From Glutamicibacter nicotianae (GTDB lineage: Bacteria > Actinomycetota > Actinomycetes > Actinomycetales > Micrococcaceae): DNA of 53,079 nucleotides. The stretch is taken from assembly GCF_006539525.1 (NCBI RefSeq), contig NZ_BJNE01000017.1, forward strand, positions 1 to 53,079, written 5' to 3'. Below the pieces are notes generated by a model. The model was not told where the DNA came from. It did no database searches and saw only the letters and a list, made by a program, of their open reading frames with translations. Shown here piece after piece: positions 33,504 to 42,475 of the stretch (position 1 is its first letter; each line of letters opens with the position of its first letter). The position numbers were made by a program, and so were the translations under genes.

Positions 33504-34508
33504 CTAGGCCGGTCGGGTGGTAGATGAGCGCACGACCAGCCGATGCTCCAATTCGTGGGCCTGTGCCGGTTCCTCTCCGCGGATTGCCCGCAGCAGCATC
33601 GCGACCGCCAGCTGACCCTGCTCATGCGGTCGCTGCTCGACGGTGGTCAAGCCGAAAAGTTCGGCAAGGTCATGGTTGTCCACGCCGACCACCGAGAGAT
33701 CCTGCGGAAGCTGCAATCCGAGATCGCGCGCGGCCAGGATGGCGCCGATGGCCATTTCGTCACTGGCCGCGAAGATTCCGGTGGGCCGGGACGCCGGGTT
33801 GCCCAGCAGCTGCTTGGCCACTGCGTAGCCCTGGGGCAGGGTGAAGTCGGCGCTCACAATCAGCGACTCATCCACTTCAAACCCAGCCTCGGCCAGGGCC
33901 CGCTCATAGCCGGTGCGGCGGTGCGTGGGCACGAGGAAGTCCACATCGGTTTCCTCGTTTCCGCCGATGAAGCCGATGCGTTCATGGCCCAGGGAAACCA
34001 GGTGCCCGGTCGCGAGGGCCGAGATCGCTTCGTCGTTGACATGCAGGGTGGGCACGCCGGGCAATGGGCCGCCCACGCCAACCAAGGGCTTGTCAACCGC
34101 CAGCAGCGCCTGGACCTCGTCCTCGGCCAACTCGACATTGACCGCGATGACCGCATCTACCCGCTGGCGCAGCAGGAAATCGGAGAAGATCTTCTCGCGA
34201 TGGGTGCGGTCCTTGGTCAGCTGGTAGAGGGTGGTGTCATAGCCCTCGTCCATCAGGCGGCTGGAGATGCCTTCCAGCACGCAGGCATAGAACCAGTGGT
34301 TGATTACCGGCACGAGCACGCCGATATTGCGAGTGCGGCCCGATGCCAGCCCGGACGCGGAGGAAGAGACCACGTAGCCCAGTTCCGCGGCGGCACGCTG
34401 CACCGCCTCCTGCGCGGCCGCAGAGACCGAACCCCGCCCAGATAGCGCGCGAGAGACGGTGGCAATGGATACGCCAGCGGCTTGCGCGACGTCCTTGATT
34501 CCGGCCAC
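33504..34508 (-). CDS. LacI-family repressor of the alpha-glucoside module
   Basis: A 334-aa regulator with the N-terminal LacI HTH and hinge (IKDVAQAAGVS, ATVSRALSG, LASGRTRNIG) followed by a periplasmic-binding-protein-like sugar domain (NIGVLVPVINHWFY to SVVGVDNHDLA). The ATG at 34526 is possible, but GTG at 34508 has a strong AAGGAAGGA site and puts the HTH at the usual distance from the start. It follows the glucosidase gene on minus by 112 bases and probably binds the two TGTAAACGCTT palindromes in the glucosidase/malE divergent promoter, responding to maltose or another alpha-glucoside. Confidence 0.9.
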   Translation of the reverse strand: MAGIKDVAQAAGVSIATVSRALSGRGSVSAAAQEAVQRAAAELGYVVSSSASGLASGRTRNIGVLVPVINHWFYACVLEGISSRLMDEGYDTTLYQLTKDRTHREKIFSDFLLRQRVDAVIAVNVELAEDEVQALLAVDKPLVGVGGPLPGVPTLHVNDEAISALATGHLVSLGHERIGFIGGNEETDVDFLVPTHRRTGYERALAEAGFEVDESLIVSADFTLPQGYAVAKQLLGNPASRPTGIFAASDEMAIGAILAARDLGLQLPQDLSVVGVDNHDLAELFGLTTVEQRPHEQGQLAVAMLLRAIRGEEPAQAHELEHRLVVRSSTTRPA

Positions 34509-34620
34509 TTCATGTCCTTCCTTCATGCCAGTAGCCGCGGCTGGGGAAATCTCTTTCCCATGGCCACGGCTACTGCCTAACGTTACCCGGTGCGGCTGCT
34601 GCCGGAAACTTGATTGCTAC

Positions 34621-36309
34621 CTATGCCAGCTGGAACCAGATGGCGGTTTCGCCCGGGATCATTCCCGGTTCCGCGGACTGCTCCATTTGGCTGCGCACCA
34701 GCTCGGTGGCGCTGTGCGCCTGCACCGGCAATGGCAGGGGGGTTGCGGCGTAGTTGGCCACGACCAGCACGTTGCCGTTGGCGAAGGCCAGGACCTCGTC
34801 CTCGGTGCCGTCGATCCATTGAAGGGTGCCGGTGCCCAGCGCGTGGTCCTGGCGCAGCTGCAGCAGGCGGCGGTACAGGTTCAGCGTGGAGGACTGGTCT
34901 TCGAGCTGCGCATCGCGGGCGTAGGAATCCCAGCCGGCTGGCTGCGGCAGCCAGCTTTCGCCGGTCGAGCTGAAGCCGAATGCCGGCTTGCCGCTCTCCC
35001 ATGGCAAGGGGACGCGGCAGCCATCGCGGCCATAGCGTTCGCCATTGGTGCGGAACCAGGTCGGATCCTGGCGCGCATCATCGGGCAGGTCGATGGCTTC
35101 CGGCAGGCCCAGTTCCTCGCCCTGGTAGAGGTAGGCGCCGCCCGGCAGGGCCAGCATCAGCGTGCTGGAAGCGCGTGCGCGGCGCAATCCGACGGCAGGC
35201 TCTGGCAGGTTCGGGGTGTTCGGGCCAATGCCCTCGCCCTGCGGATTCTCATCGGTCAGCGCCAGGCGGGTCGCATGGCGCACCACGTCGTGGTTGGAGA
35301 GCACCCAGGTGCTCGGTGCTCCGACCTTGCCGAACTCCTGAAGGGACTCGTCGATGGTCTTGCGGATCTGCTTGGCATCGAAATCGCAGGAGAGGTACGG
35401 GAAGTTGAATGCCTGGTGCATCTCGTCGTTGCGCACCCACTTCGCCATCAGCGACAGGGGATTGACCCATGCCTCGGCGCAGAGCACGCGGTCGCCCTCG
35501 TACTCGTCCATGACCTTGCGCCAGTCGCGGTAGATTTCATGCACGCCGTCCTGGCCCCACCACGGAGCCAGTTCTTCGGTGCCGCCCATCGAAGCTGCCA
35601 TGGGGTCCGGCGTGAAGTCGGGCAGGCCTTCGGCCTTGATCAAGCCGTGGGCCACGTCGACGCGGAAGCCGTCGGTGCCCCGATCCAGCCAGAAGCGCAG
35701 GACGTCGCGGAACATCGCGCGGACTTCCTCGTTGTGCCAGTTGAAGTCAGGCTGCGAGGAATCGAAGATGTGCAGGTAGGACTGGCCGGTGCTGCCATCC
35801 GGGTTCCTGGTTGCGGTCCACATCGGGCCGCCGAAGACCGAACCCCAGTTGTTCGGGTGTCCGGTTTCCGGGGTGTCCTTGAAGATGAAGCGGTCGCGTT
35901 CGGGGGAGCCGGGAGCTGCCTGGAGCGCCTCCTGGAACCATGGGTGCTGGTCCGAGCAGTGGTTCGGGACCAGATCGATGATGACCTTCAGACCCAATTC
36001 ATGGGCCCTGGCCACCATCGCGTCGTAGTCTTCCAGGGTTCCGAACAGCGGATCCACGTCGCAGTAATTCGAGACGTCGTATCCGGCGTCCTTCTGCGGG
36101 GAAGTGAAGAATGGCGAAAGCCAGATCGCGTCGACCGAAAGCTGCGCGATGCTTTCCAGGCGTTGGGTAATTCCGCGCAGGTCGCCCATGCCATCGCCAT
36201 TGGAATCGGCGAAGGAGCGCGGGTAGATCTGGTAGATCACCGAGGAGCGCCACCACTGCGCGTTTTCGGCCTGCACAGGGAAATCAGCTGCTGAACGAAT
36301 TGAAGTCAT
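34621..36309 (-). CDS. Alpha-glucosidase / oligo-1,6-glucosidase (GH13)
   Basis: A 562-aa cytoplasmic GH13 hydrolase that should split the imported alpha-glucosides. N-terminal WWRSSVIYQIYPRSFADSNGD in separated key positions marks the family; nucleophile D218 in GFRVDVAH, acid/base E279 in LCAEAW, and third acid D341 in LSNHDVVRH are present, as is DLVPNH. No signal peptide. The ATG at 36309 gives the usual N-terminus; no ribosome site is visible, and an earlier ATG at 36354 lies inside the operator. Transcribed divergently from malE; the LacI gene follows. Confidence 0.92.
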   Translation of the reverse strand: MTSIRSAADFPVQAENAQWWRSSVIYQIYPRSFADSNGDGMGDLRGITQRLESIAQLSVDAIWLSPFFTSPQKDAGYDVSNYCDVDPLFGTLEDYDAMVARAHELGLKVIIDLVPNHCSDQHPWFQEALQAAPGSPERDRFIFKDTPETGHPNNWGSVFGGPMWTATRNPDGSTGQSYLHIFDSSQPDFNWHNEEVRAMFRDVLRFWLDRGTDGFRVDVAHGLIKAEGLPDFTPDPMAASMGGTEELAPWWGQDGVHEIYRDWRKVMDEYEGDRVLCAEAWVNPLSLMAKWVRNDEMHQAFNFPYLSCDFDAKQIRKTIDESLQEFGKVGAPSTWVLSNHDVVRHATRLALTDENPQGEGIGPNTPNLPEPAVGLRRARASSTLMLALPGGAYLYQGEELGLPEAIDLPDDARQDPTWFRTNGERYGRDGCRVPLPWESGKPAFGFSSTGESWLPQPAGWDSYARDAQLEDQSSTLNLYRRLLQLRQDHALGTGTLQWIDGTEDEVLAFANGNVLVVANYAATPLPLPVQAHSATELVRSQMEQSAEPGMIPGETAIWFQLA

Positions 36310-36339
36310 GACGGTAACGATAAATGATCGAACGCAGAA

Positions 36340-36353
36340 TGTAAACGCTTGCA
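36340..36353. promoter_or_regulatory. LacI-type operator near the glucosidase start
   Basis: TGTAAACGCTTGCA, a LacI/CcpA-type palindrome with one mismatch, 30 bases upstream of the alpha-glucosidase ATG. Confidence 0.7.
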
Positions 36354-36459
36354 ATTATGAACTACGGATTACGCCTCCTGAGTTGCCGTAATTCCACGTA
36401 AGAGTGATTAAAACTGATTTTATGGCTACTCTTGTCAAAGTTGATGATCTATGCCACGC

Positions 36460-36473
36460 TGTAAACGCTTACA
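36460..36473. promoter_or_regulatory. LacI-type operator in the malE promoter
   Basis: TGTAAACGCTTACA, the same motif with complete outer arms, 120 bases from the first copy and about 100 bases upstream of the malE-like ATG. The pair allows one LacI protein to control both directions. Confidence 0.75.
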
Positions 36474-36575
36474 AATATGGTGTTACTCGCACCACTCAAG
36501 ACCCGACCGGTAGCCATAGCTGATATCGCGGCCAGCCCGGTCCCTGATGACACAGTTGTCACGAAAGGACATCCC

Positions 36576-37844
36576 ATGAAGGTGAACAAACACCCTTGGC
36601 TTCTTGGCGGAGCGTTGACGGCGATTGCCGCACTCTCGCTCACCGCTTGCGGCGGGTCCGTCACCAGCGAACCAGCAGCATCTTCGAGCCCGGCCGCCGC
36701 GGAATCCTCCCCGGCAGCCGCTTCCGGCGGCAAGCTGACCGTCTGGGTCGATGCCAACCGCGAACCAGTGCTGAAGGAAGCCGCCGCAGACTTCGAGAAG
36801 CAGTCCGGTGTCAAGGTGGACCTGGTGATCAAAGACTTCTCCAAGATCCAGGAAGACTTCCTGCGCCAGGTGCCAACCGGCAAGGGGCCGGACATCACCA
36901 TCGGTGCCCACGACTGGCTGGGCAACCTGGTCAACAACGGCGTAGTCCAGCCGGTTGAACTGGGCGGCAAGGCCGGCGAGTTCCAGGATGTGGCAGTGAC
37001 CGCGATGAGCTACGAGGGCAACACCTACGGCGTTCCGTACGCCACCGAGAACCTGGCCCTGCTGCGCAACGCGGATCTGGTCGACGAAGCCCCTGCGACG
37101 TTCGATGAGATGATCGCCGCCGGCGAGAAGGCCGACACCGAATTCCCATTCCTGGTGCAGGTCTCTGACGTTGGCGATCCATTCCACGCCTACCCATTCC
37201 AGACCTCCTTCGGCGCACCGGTGTTCGGCACCGATGAAAAGGGCGCCTACGATCCGGCCGACCTGCAGATCGGCAACGAAGGCGGCATCGAATTCGCCAA
37301 GTGGCTGGCTGAAGAGGGCGAAGAAGGCAACCTGAAGACCAGCATCGACGGGGACATTGCCAAGGAGAAGTTCGTCTCCGGCGACTCGCCATTCTTCCTG
37401 ACCGGTCCATGGAACGTGGACGCTGTCGAAGACGCTGGCATCAATCTGGAAATCGATCCGATTCCATCGGCTGGTGGCGAACCAGCCCAGCCTTTCGTCG
37501 CAGTCCAGGGCTTCTTCGTTTCCTCGAAGACCGAGAACCTGCTGGCAGCAACCGAATTCCTGACCAACTACATCGGCACCGAGGAAGTTCAGACCGAGCT
37601 GTACGAGGTAGGCAACCGACCGCCAGCCAACAAGGCGGCCTTCGAAGCTGCCAAGTCCGATGAGACCATCGCCTCCTTCGGCGAGGTCGGCGCTAACGGC
37701 GTTCCGATGCCGAACATCCCTGAAATGGCGGCCGTATGGGAGTTCTGGGGTGTGGCCGAGGCCGAGATCATCTCCGGCAAGGCTGATCCGGCCAAGCGCT
37801 GGAAGCAGATGACCTCGGACATCGAGAAGGCCATCTCCAAGTAG
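36576..37844 (+). CDS. malE: Maltose/alpha-glucoside ABC transporter substrate-binding lipoprotein
   Basis: A 422-aa lipoprotein: signal peptide ending in the lipobox LTAC with C25 as the lipidated cysteine, a Ser/Ala/Pro linker, then the cluster-1 binding fold (KLTVWVDANREPVLKEAA, QVPTGKGPDITIGAHDWLG, GVPYATENLALLRN, FLTGPWNVDAV). Binds malto-oligosaccharide or a related sugar outside the membrane and hands it to the MalF/MalG permease encoded next. The ATG at 36576 has AAAGGA; the frame is open to 36477 but lacks a site there. Upstream LacI operator indicates induction by the sugar. Confidence 0.92.
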   Translation: MKVNKHPWLLGGALTAIAALSLTACGGSVTSEPAASSSPAAAESSPAAASGGKLTVWVDANREPVLKEAAADFEKQSGVKVDLVIKDFSKIQEDFLRQVPTGKGPDITIGAHDWLGNLVNNGVVQPVELGGKAGEFQDVAVTAMSYEGNTYGVPYATENLALLRNADLVDEAPATFDEMIAAGEKADTEFPFLVQVSDVGDPFHAYPFQTSFGAPVFGTDEKGAYDPADLQIGNEGGIEFAKWLAEEGEEGNLKTSIDGDIAKEKFVSGDSPFFLTGPWNVDAVEDAGINLEIDPIPSAGGEPAQPFVAVQGFFVSSKTENLLAATEFLTNYIGTEEVQTELYEVGNRPPANKAAFEAAKSDETIASFGEVGANGVPMPNIPEMAAVWEFWGVAEAEIISGKADPAKRWKQMTSDIEKAISK

Positions 37845-37959
37845 TACCGCCTGCCACCAGGCACACCGATGGCGCTGGGGACGGAAGGCGATCCTTCTGG
37901 CCCCAGCGCCTGCAATCCAGCAGCATTAGCTGCACTTGATCGACAGGGACATCTGGAAG

Positions 37960-39555
37960 ATGACAAAGACTGCCCACCAGGGGCCGCAATCAAGCACCGA
38001 GGAGAGGAAGCCCAAGCTGTCACCGGCGGCCAGGCGCTTCGCCAACGCCACCAGCACCTCCGTTGGCGCCATGCTCGCCAAGATCATCCTGGTGGCAATC
38101 GTCGATGCGACAGCCATCTTCGCGGTTTTCACCGCGCTGGGACGCGAAGCCTGGGTGATCGCCTCGGCGATCGCCGTGATCACCGTGCTGATCAACGTGA
38201 TCTACTTCAAGCGCGGCTGGCTGCCGGCCAAGTACCTGCTGCCGGGCACCATCTTCCTGCTGATCTTCCAGGTCTTCGTGATCGGCTACACGGGATACAT
38301 CGCCTTCACCAACTACGGGTCGGGACACAACTCGGACAAGGACGATGCGATCACCGCGCTGCTGCAGTCCAACCAGAACCGCGTCGAGGGAAGCGCTGGC
38401 TACCCGGTGTCCATCCTCGACGGGCAGGACGGGCTGGCGATGCTCATCGAGCGCGATGGCCAGCAAATGCTCGGCGACGCGGATAAGCCGTTCGCCCCGG
38501 TCGATCCTGCAGCCCTGGGGGACTACTCCGAATTGGCCTTCGGCGATCTGCTGGGTCGCCAGCAGGAGGTCACCTCGCTGACCGTTCCGGTCAGCGAGAA
38601 CCCTGCCGATGGCACCCTGCGCACCAGCGACGGGCGCACCGCATACCAGTACACCTCGTCCCTGAAGTACGACGAAGCCGCCGACACCATGACCGATCAG
38701 AAGACCGGCGTGGTGTACCAGGACACCGGCGTCGGCGCGTACACCGCCGAAGATGGCACGCAGCTGATGCCCGGCTGGTCCATCAACGTGGGCTTCGACA
38801 ACTTCACCCGCGCGGTCACCGACTCCTCGATCCGCAACGCCCTGTTCTCCGTCACCGTATGGACATTCGCCTTCGCCTTCTTGTCGGTGGCAACCACCTT
38901 CTTCCTGGGCCTGTTCCTCGCAATCGTCTTCAACGACATGCGCATGAAGGGGCGGAAGATCTACCGTGTCATCTCGATCCTCCCGTACGCCTTCCCGGCG
39001 TTCCTGGGCGGCCTGGTCTGGGCCGGCATGCTCAACCGCGACTTCGGTTTCATCAACCAGGTGCTGCTGGGCGGGGCGCAGATCCCGTGGCTGACCGACC
39101 CGTGGCTGGCGAAGTTCTCGGTGCTCTGGGTGAACTTGTGGCTCGGCTTCCCGTACATGTTCCTGGTCTGCACCGGCGCGCTGCAGTCCATTCCGGATGA
39201 GCTCTCCGAAGCGGCCACCCTCGATGGGGCGAAGCCATTTCAGATCTTCCGCTTGATCAAGCTGCCGCTGCTGCTGGTCTCGGTAGCTCCGCTGCTGATT
39301 AGCTCCTTCGCGTTCAACTTCAACAACTTCAACGTGATCTACATGCTCACCGAAGGCGGGCCGCGCCTGCAGGATGCAGGATTGAACGTGGGATCCACCG
39401 ACATCCTGATCTCCATGGTCTACAAGGTGGCCTTCGTCGGCTCGCAACGCGACTACGGCCTGGCCAGCGCCTTCTCCATCATCATCTTCGTGATCGTCGC
39501 GATCATCTCGATTATCAGTTTCAAGCAGACAAAGGCACTGGAGGAGCTGAACTAA
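37960..39555 (+). CDS. malF: Maltose/alpha-glucoside ABC transporter permease, MalF-type
   Basis: A 531-aa inner-membrane permease. Three N-terminal helices, then an extracytoplasmic domain of about 150 residues (roughly 125-275, like the MalF P2 loop that contacts the binding protein), then the transmembrane core with the EAA loop ELSEAATLDGAKPFQIFRLIKLPLL. The ATG at 37960 is chosen; TTG at 37936 is an alternative and neither has an ideal site. Ends overlapping malG by one base. Works with MalG as heterodimer. Confidence 0.93.
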   Translation: MTKTAHQGPQSSTEERKPKLSPAARRFANATSTSVGAMLAKIILVAIVDATAIFAVFTALGREAWVIASAIAVITVLINVIYFKRGWLPAKYLLPGTIFLLIFQVFVIGYTGYIAFTNYGSGHNSDKDDAITALLQSNQNRVEGSAGYPVSILDGQDGLAMLIERDGQQMLGDADKPFAPVDPAALGDYSELAFGDLLGRQQEVTSLTVPVSENPADGTLRTSDGRTAYQYTSSLKYDEAADTMTDQKTGVVYQDTGVGAYTAEDGTQLMPGWSINVGFDNFTRAVTDSSIRNALFSVTVWTFAFAFLSVATTFFLGLFLAIVFNDMRMKGRKIYRVISILPYAFPAFLGGLVWAGMLNRDFGFINQVLLGGAQIPWLTDPWLAKFSVLWVNLWLGFPYMFLVCTGALQSIPDELSEAATLDGAKPFQIFRLIKLPLLLVSVAPLLISSFAFNFNNFNVIYMLTEGGPRLQDAGLNVGSTDILISMVYKVAFVGSQRDYGLASAFSIIIFVIVAIISIISFKQTKALEELN

Positions 39556-40469
39556 TGAGCACCCAAATCACCGGCCGTCCCGCGGCACGCGCGTCCAGGG
39601 AACGGGCACCGCGGCGAGGCTTTGGCAAATGGTTCGCCACCACCGGTTGGCGCCACCTGATCGGCGTAGCCCTGTGCATCTATGCGGCGTTCCCGTTGCT
39701 CTATGTGCTTTCGGCATCGCTGAACCCCAACGGCACCCTGCTGTCCTCCAACGGCTTCTTCACCACCGTCGGCTTCAACAGCTATGTGGAGCTGTTCCAG
39801 AACGAGCAGCGTCCCTTCGGTGCTTGGTTCGTGAACACCTTGTTCATCGGCCTGACCACCGCCGCCGCCTCCGTGTTCCTCGGGGCGCTGGCCGCCTACA
39901 GCTTCTCGCGGATGCGCTTCACCGGGCGCCGCGTGGGCCTGGTCAGCCTGCTGATCGTGCAGATCTTCCCGCAGCTGCTGGCAGTGGTGGCGATCTTCAT
40001 CCTGCTCACCTCGCTGGGAGATGTCTTCCCGGTGTTGGGCATCGACAGCCAGATCGCCTTGATCATGGTGTACCTGGGCGGCGCACTGGGAGTGAACACC
40101 TACCTGATGTACGGCTTCTTCAACACCGTTCCAGTGGAAATCGATGAAGCGGCGAAGATCGATGGTGCCGGCCACGCCCGCATCTTCTTCACCATGATCC
40201 TGCGCCTGGTGGCGCCGATCCTGGCAGTTGTCGGCCTGCTGTCCTTCATCTCCAGCACCTCGGACTTCGTCATCGCCTCCGTCATCCTGGTCTCCCCGGA
40301 GAACCAGACGCTGGCCGTGGGCCTGTACTCCTACGTCTCGGAGGAGTTCACTTCCAACTGGTCGGTCTTCGCCGCCGGCGCGGTGCTGGCAGCAATCCCG
40401 GTGATGGCGCTGTTCCTGTTCCTGCAGAAGTACATTGTCGGCGGGCTCACCGCCGGCGCAGGCAAGTAG
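39555..40469 (+). CDS. malG: Maltose/alpha-glucoside ABC transporter permease, MalG-type
   Basis: A 304-aa permease with six membrane helices and the EAA loop PVEIDEAAKIDGAGHARIFFTMILRL in separated key positions (E, A, A, G). Starts in the malF stop (TAATG). Closed by a strong terminator. No ATPase gene is present in the cluster, so the transporter probably uses a shared MsiK/MsmX-type ATPase encoded elsewhere. Confidence 0.93.
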   Translation: MSTQITGRPAARASRERAPRRGFGKWFATTGWRHLIGVALCIYAAFPLLYVLSASLNPNGTLLSSNGFFTTVGFNSYVELFQNEQRPFGAWFVNTLFIGLTTAAASVFLGALAAYSFSRMRFTGRRVGLVSLLIVQIFPQLLAVVAIFILLTSLGDVFPVLGIDSQIALIMVYLGGALGVNTYLMYGFFNTVPVEIDEAAKIDGAGHARIFFTMILRLVAPILAVVGLLSFISSTSDFVIASVILVSPENQTLAVGLYSYVSEEFTSNWSVFAAGAVLAAIPVMALFLFLQKYIVGGLTAGAGK

Positions 40470-40498
40470 CGCTCGAGCACCTCTACGCTGCTCGAAGA

Positions 40499-40529
40499 GG
40501 GGGCAACGCCACTGGCGTTGCCCCCTTTT
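40499..40529 (+). terminator. Terminator of the malEFG operon
   Basis: GGGGGCAACGCC, an ACT loop, its perfect complement, then TTTT: a 12-bp stem rho-independent terminator. Confidence 0.93.
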
Positions 40530-40570
40530 CCTGCGCTGGCCAAGCGCTCGGAGCACGTAGAGTAAATGGC

Positions 40571-41560
40571 ATGAAGCCCTACCTGCCGCGCGCCGCCCGC
40601 AACTATTTGGAGCAACTTCGCCGGGCCTTGGACTTCCTGTCGCTGGAAGAACGCAACGAGGTCATTGAAACCACCAAGCAGGAGATACTGCGCCTGCCGG
40701 GCGGCGGACGCCGCAAACGCGATCTGGTTCGCCTGCTTGGCGAGCCTGCATCGCGTGCGCGCAAATTCGAACGCCATGAGCCCGAAGCCCTGGAAGTCAG
40801 CAGCGGCAAGCACTTCCTCACCCGCATCCTGGCATGGCCAATCTTCGCGCTTGCCTTGCTCACCCTGATGGTGGTGCTCTTCGCCCCGCCCCAGACCGCC
40901 TTGGTCGGGGGACAAGGCTTCGGATTTGTTGCCGGGGGAGCAAGCGGCTTCCTGGGGGAACTTGAATTGCTGATCGGCTCGCAGCTGCTTTGGCTGGCCT
41001 TCATTCCGGCCATCCTCAGCCTCGTGCCGTTGTGGCTTCCGAATATTGCCGGCACCATCATCCAGATCCTAGGGGCGGTGATCATGACCGCCATCTGCGT
41101 GGCCGGTGGCGGAACGCTCGCTCTCTACTTCGTCCCGGTCACCGTGCTGCTCTGGGCACAGGTATTCACCCCGCTGCTGATGATGCGTGGTTCCATGGCC
41201 AGGCCAGGGCCAGCCTGGCTCATCTGCGCTGCCGTGCTGCTGATCCTTGTTGTCGGGTATGCCAGCTACCAGGGGCTGGCTGGATTCAGCGGTGCACCGT
41301 GGCTGATTGCGGCTCCGGCCGCGCTGCTGGCTGTGCTGGCGCTGCTGCTGCCGTTCCGCTGGAAGCTGGCCCATATTGCCCTGGTGGCAGCCGGCCTGCT
41401 GGTGATGGCTGCTGGATTCGTCGCCGCGCTGCCCGGAACCTACGGCGCAGTTCTAGCGTGGCCATGGCTGGCTGGCGGGATGGGCTTCGCCGTAGGCCAT
41501 CTCGCGGTAGCCGCGGGCATGTGGCATGAGCGGGCCAGGAAGTTGCTGGCCCTGTTTTAG
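40571..41560 (+). CDS. Membrane protein with N-terminal HAAS-like domain
   Basis: A 329-aa protein of unknown function. Residues 1-75 form a short helical domain (YLPRAARNYLEQL, LSLEERNEVIETTKQEI, LVRLLGEPASRA) like the HAAS/DUF1700 domain found next to PadR-type regulators; the rest has about eight membrane helices. No PadR gene lies beside it. Start ATG at 40571. Transcribed alone between the mal terminator and the TetR gene. Confidence 0.65.
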   Translation: MKPYLPRAARNYLEQLRRALDFLSLEERNEVIETTKQEILRLPGGGRRKRDLVRLLGEPASRARKFERHEPEALEVSSGKHFLTRILAWPIFALALLTLMVVLFAPPQTALVGGQGFGFVAGGASGFLGELELLIGSQLLWLAFIPAILSLVPLWLPNIAGTIIQILGAVIMTAICVAGGGTLALYFVPVTVLLWAQVFTPLLMMRGSMARPGPAWLICAAVLLILVVGYASYQGLAGFSGAPWLIAAPAALLAVLALLLPFRWKLAHIALVAAGLLVMAAGFVAALPGTYGAVLAWPWLAGGMGFAVGHLAVAAGMWHERARKLLALF

Positions 41561-41583
41561 CGTTTTCAGGTCTTGTGGTGCTT

Positions 41584-41599
41584 TATGGGATTTTCCATA
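41584..41599. promoter_or_regulatory. Palindrome upstream of the TetR gene
   Basis: TATGGGATTTTCCATA has perfect 5-base arms around GATTTT, 24 bases before the TetR start codon; a -10-like TATATC lies at 41609-41614. Probable autoregulatory operator. Confidence 0.45.
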
Positions 41600-41622
41600 G
41601 GGAATGCGTATATCCTCTTGGC

Positions 41623-42378
41623 ATGGCCGAAAATAAGGAAAAATCCTCTCCTGAACCTATAAAACGAGGTCGCGGGCGCCCGCGCAAGGACTCCGAGTTC
41701 CAGACCCTGAGCAAGGATCAGATTGCCCAGAAGGCATTGGAAATAGCCGGTGCCGAGGGCTATGACGCGCTGACCATGCATCGTCTTGCGACCGAATTCA
41801 ATGTCACCCCGCGGGCGTTGTACAACTACGTGGCTGACCGCCAGGAAGTCATCAACCTCGCTGTATCGCGATTCATATCGATTAATCCGCTGATTGAATT
41901 CGACTGCAACGACTGGAAGCGTGGTGTGACCGAAGCCTACAATGCGACGCGCAAGGCCTACCGCGCCTACCCCCGGGCATCGCAGATGGCGCTCGACGAA
42001 AAGCTCAAGGTCGAGCCCGGCCCATTCCGCAACGAATTGATGGAACGGATCCTAGCGTTCTACGTGGATATCGGATTGACGCTCAAGCAGGCTGTAGCGC
42101 TGGTCCGCGCGCTGGAACGGGACGTCCTGGGTTTCGTGATGCATGTGGATTACTACTACGACCGCCGTTCGAAAGACAGCCCGGACTACGTGAGCTCGCT
42201 GGTGCCGCTCCAATTGCTTGACGCCTACCCGGAAGTTCCCACGCCGCTGGCACGCCAATCCCTCGAGTTGCCTCAGCAAGACAGCGACGACCTCTTCGAG
42301 GAAGTTATCGAGTTGAGGTTGCTGGCCATTGCGCAGATGCTTGAGCTCAATCGCACCGCCGAGAATCCCGAACAGTGA
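41623..42378 (+). CDS. TetR-family regulator with AT-hook-like N-terminus
   Basis: A 251-aa regulator. After a basic tail KRGRGRPRKD, which resembles an AT-hook and may contact the minor groove, there is a TetR HTH (IAQKALEIAGAEGYDALTMHRLATEFNVT in separated key positions, ALYNYVADRQEVI) and a helical ligand domain of the TetR_C type. The ATG at 41623 is chosen because TATATC just upstream and lack of a ribosome site suggest a leaderless or near-leaderless message. It is followed after 97 bases by a DHA2 efflux pump on the same strand, which it probably represses. Confidence 0.85.
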   Translation: MAENKEKSSPEPIKRGRGRPRKDSEFQTLSKDQIAQKALEIAGAEGYDALTMHRLATEFNVTPRALYNYVADRQEVINLAVSRFISINPLIEFDCNDWKRGVTEAYNATRKAYRAYPRASQMALDEKLKVEPGPFRNELMERILAFYVDIGLTLKQAVALVRALERDVLGFVMHVDYYYDRRSKDSPDYVSSLVPLQLLDAYPEVPTPLARQSLELPQQDSDDLFEEVIELRLLAIAQMLELNRTAENPEQ

Positions 42379-42475
42379 AAAAGCACGTCGACAGGGAATA
42401 ATAGCCAACCGGCTGGCGCTGTAGGGTGCAGGGCCGCAGGAATCTGCGGCCTGGAATTCGTGTGAAAGTTGGCCC

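Noticed and set aside
34459-36294. Plus-strand open frame of 611 codons antisense to the GH13 gene
   Set aside because: The GH13 protein on the other strand has all catalytic residues; the antisense frame has no family features.
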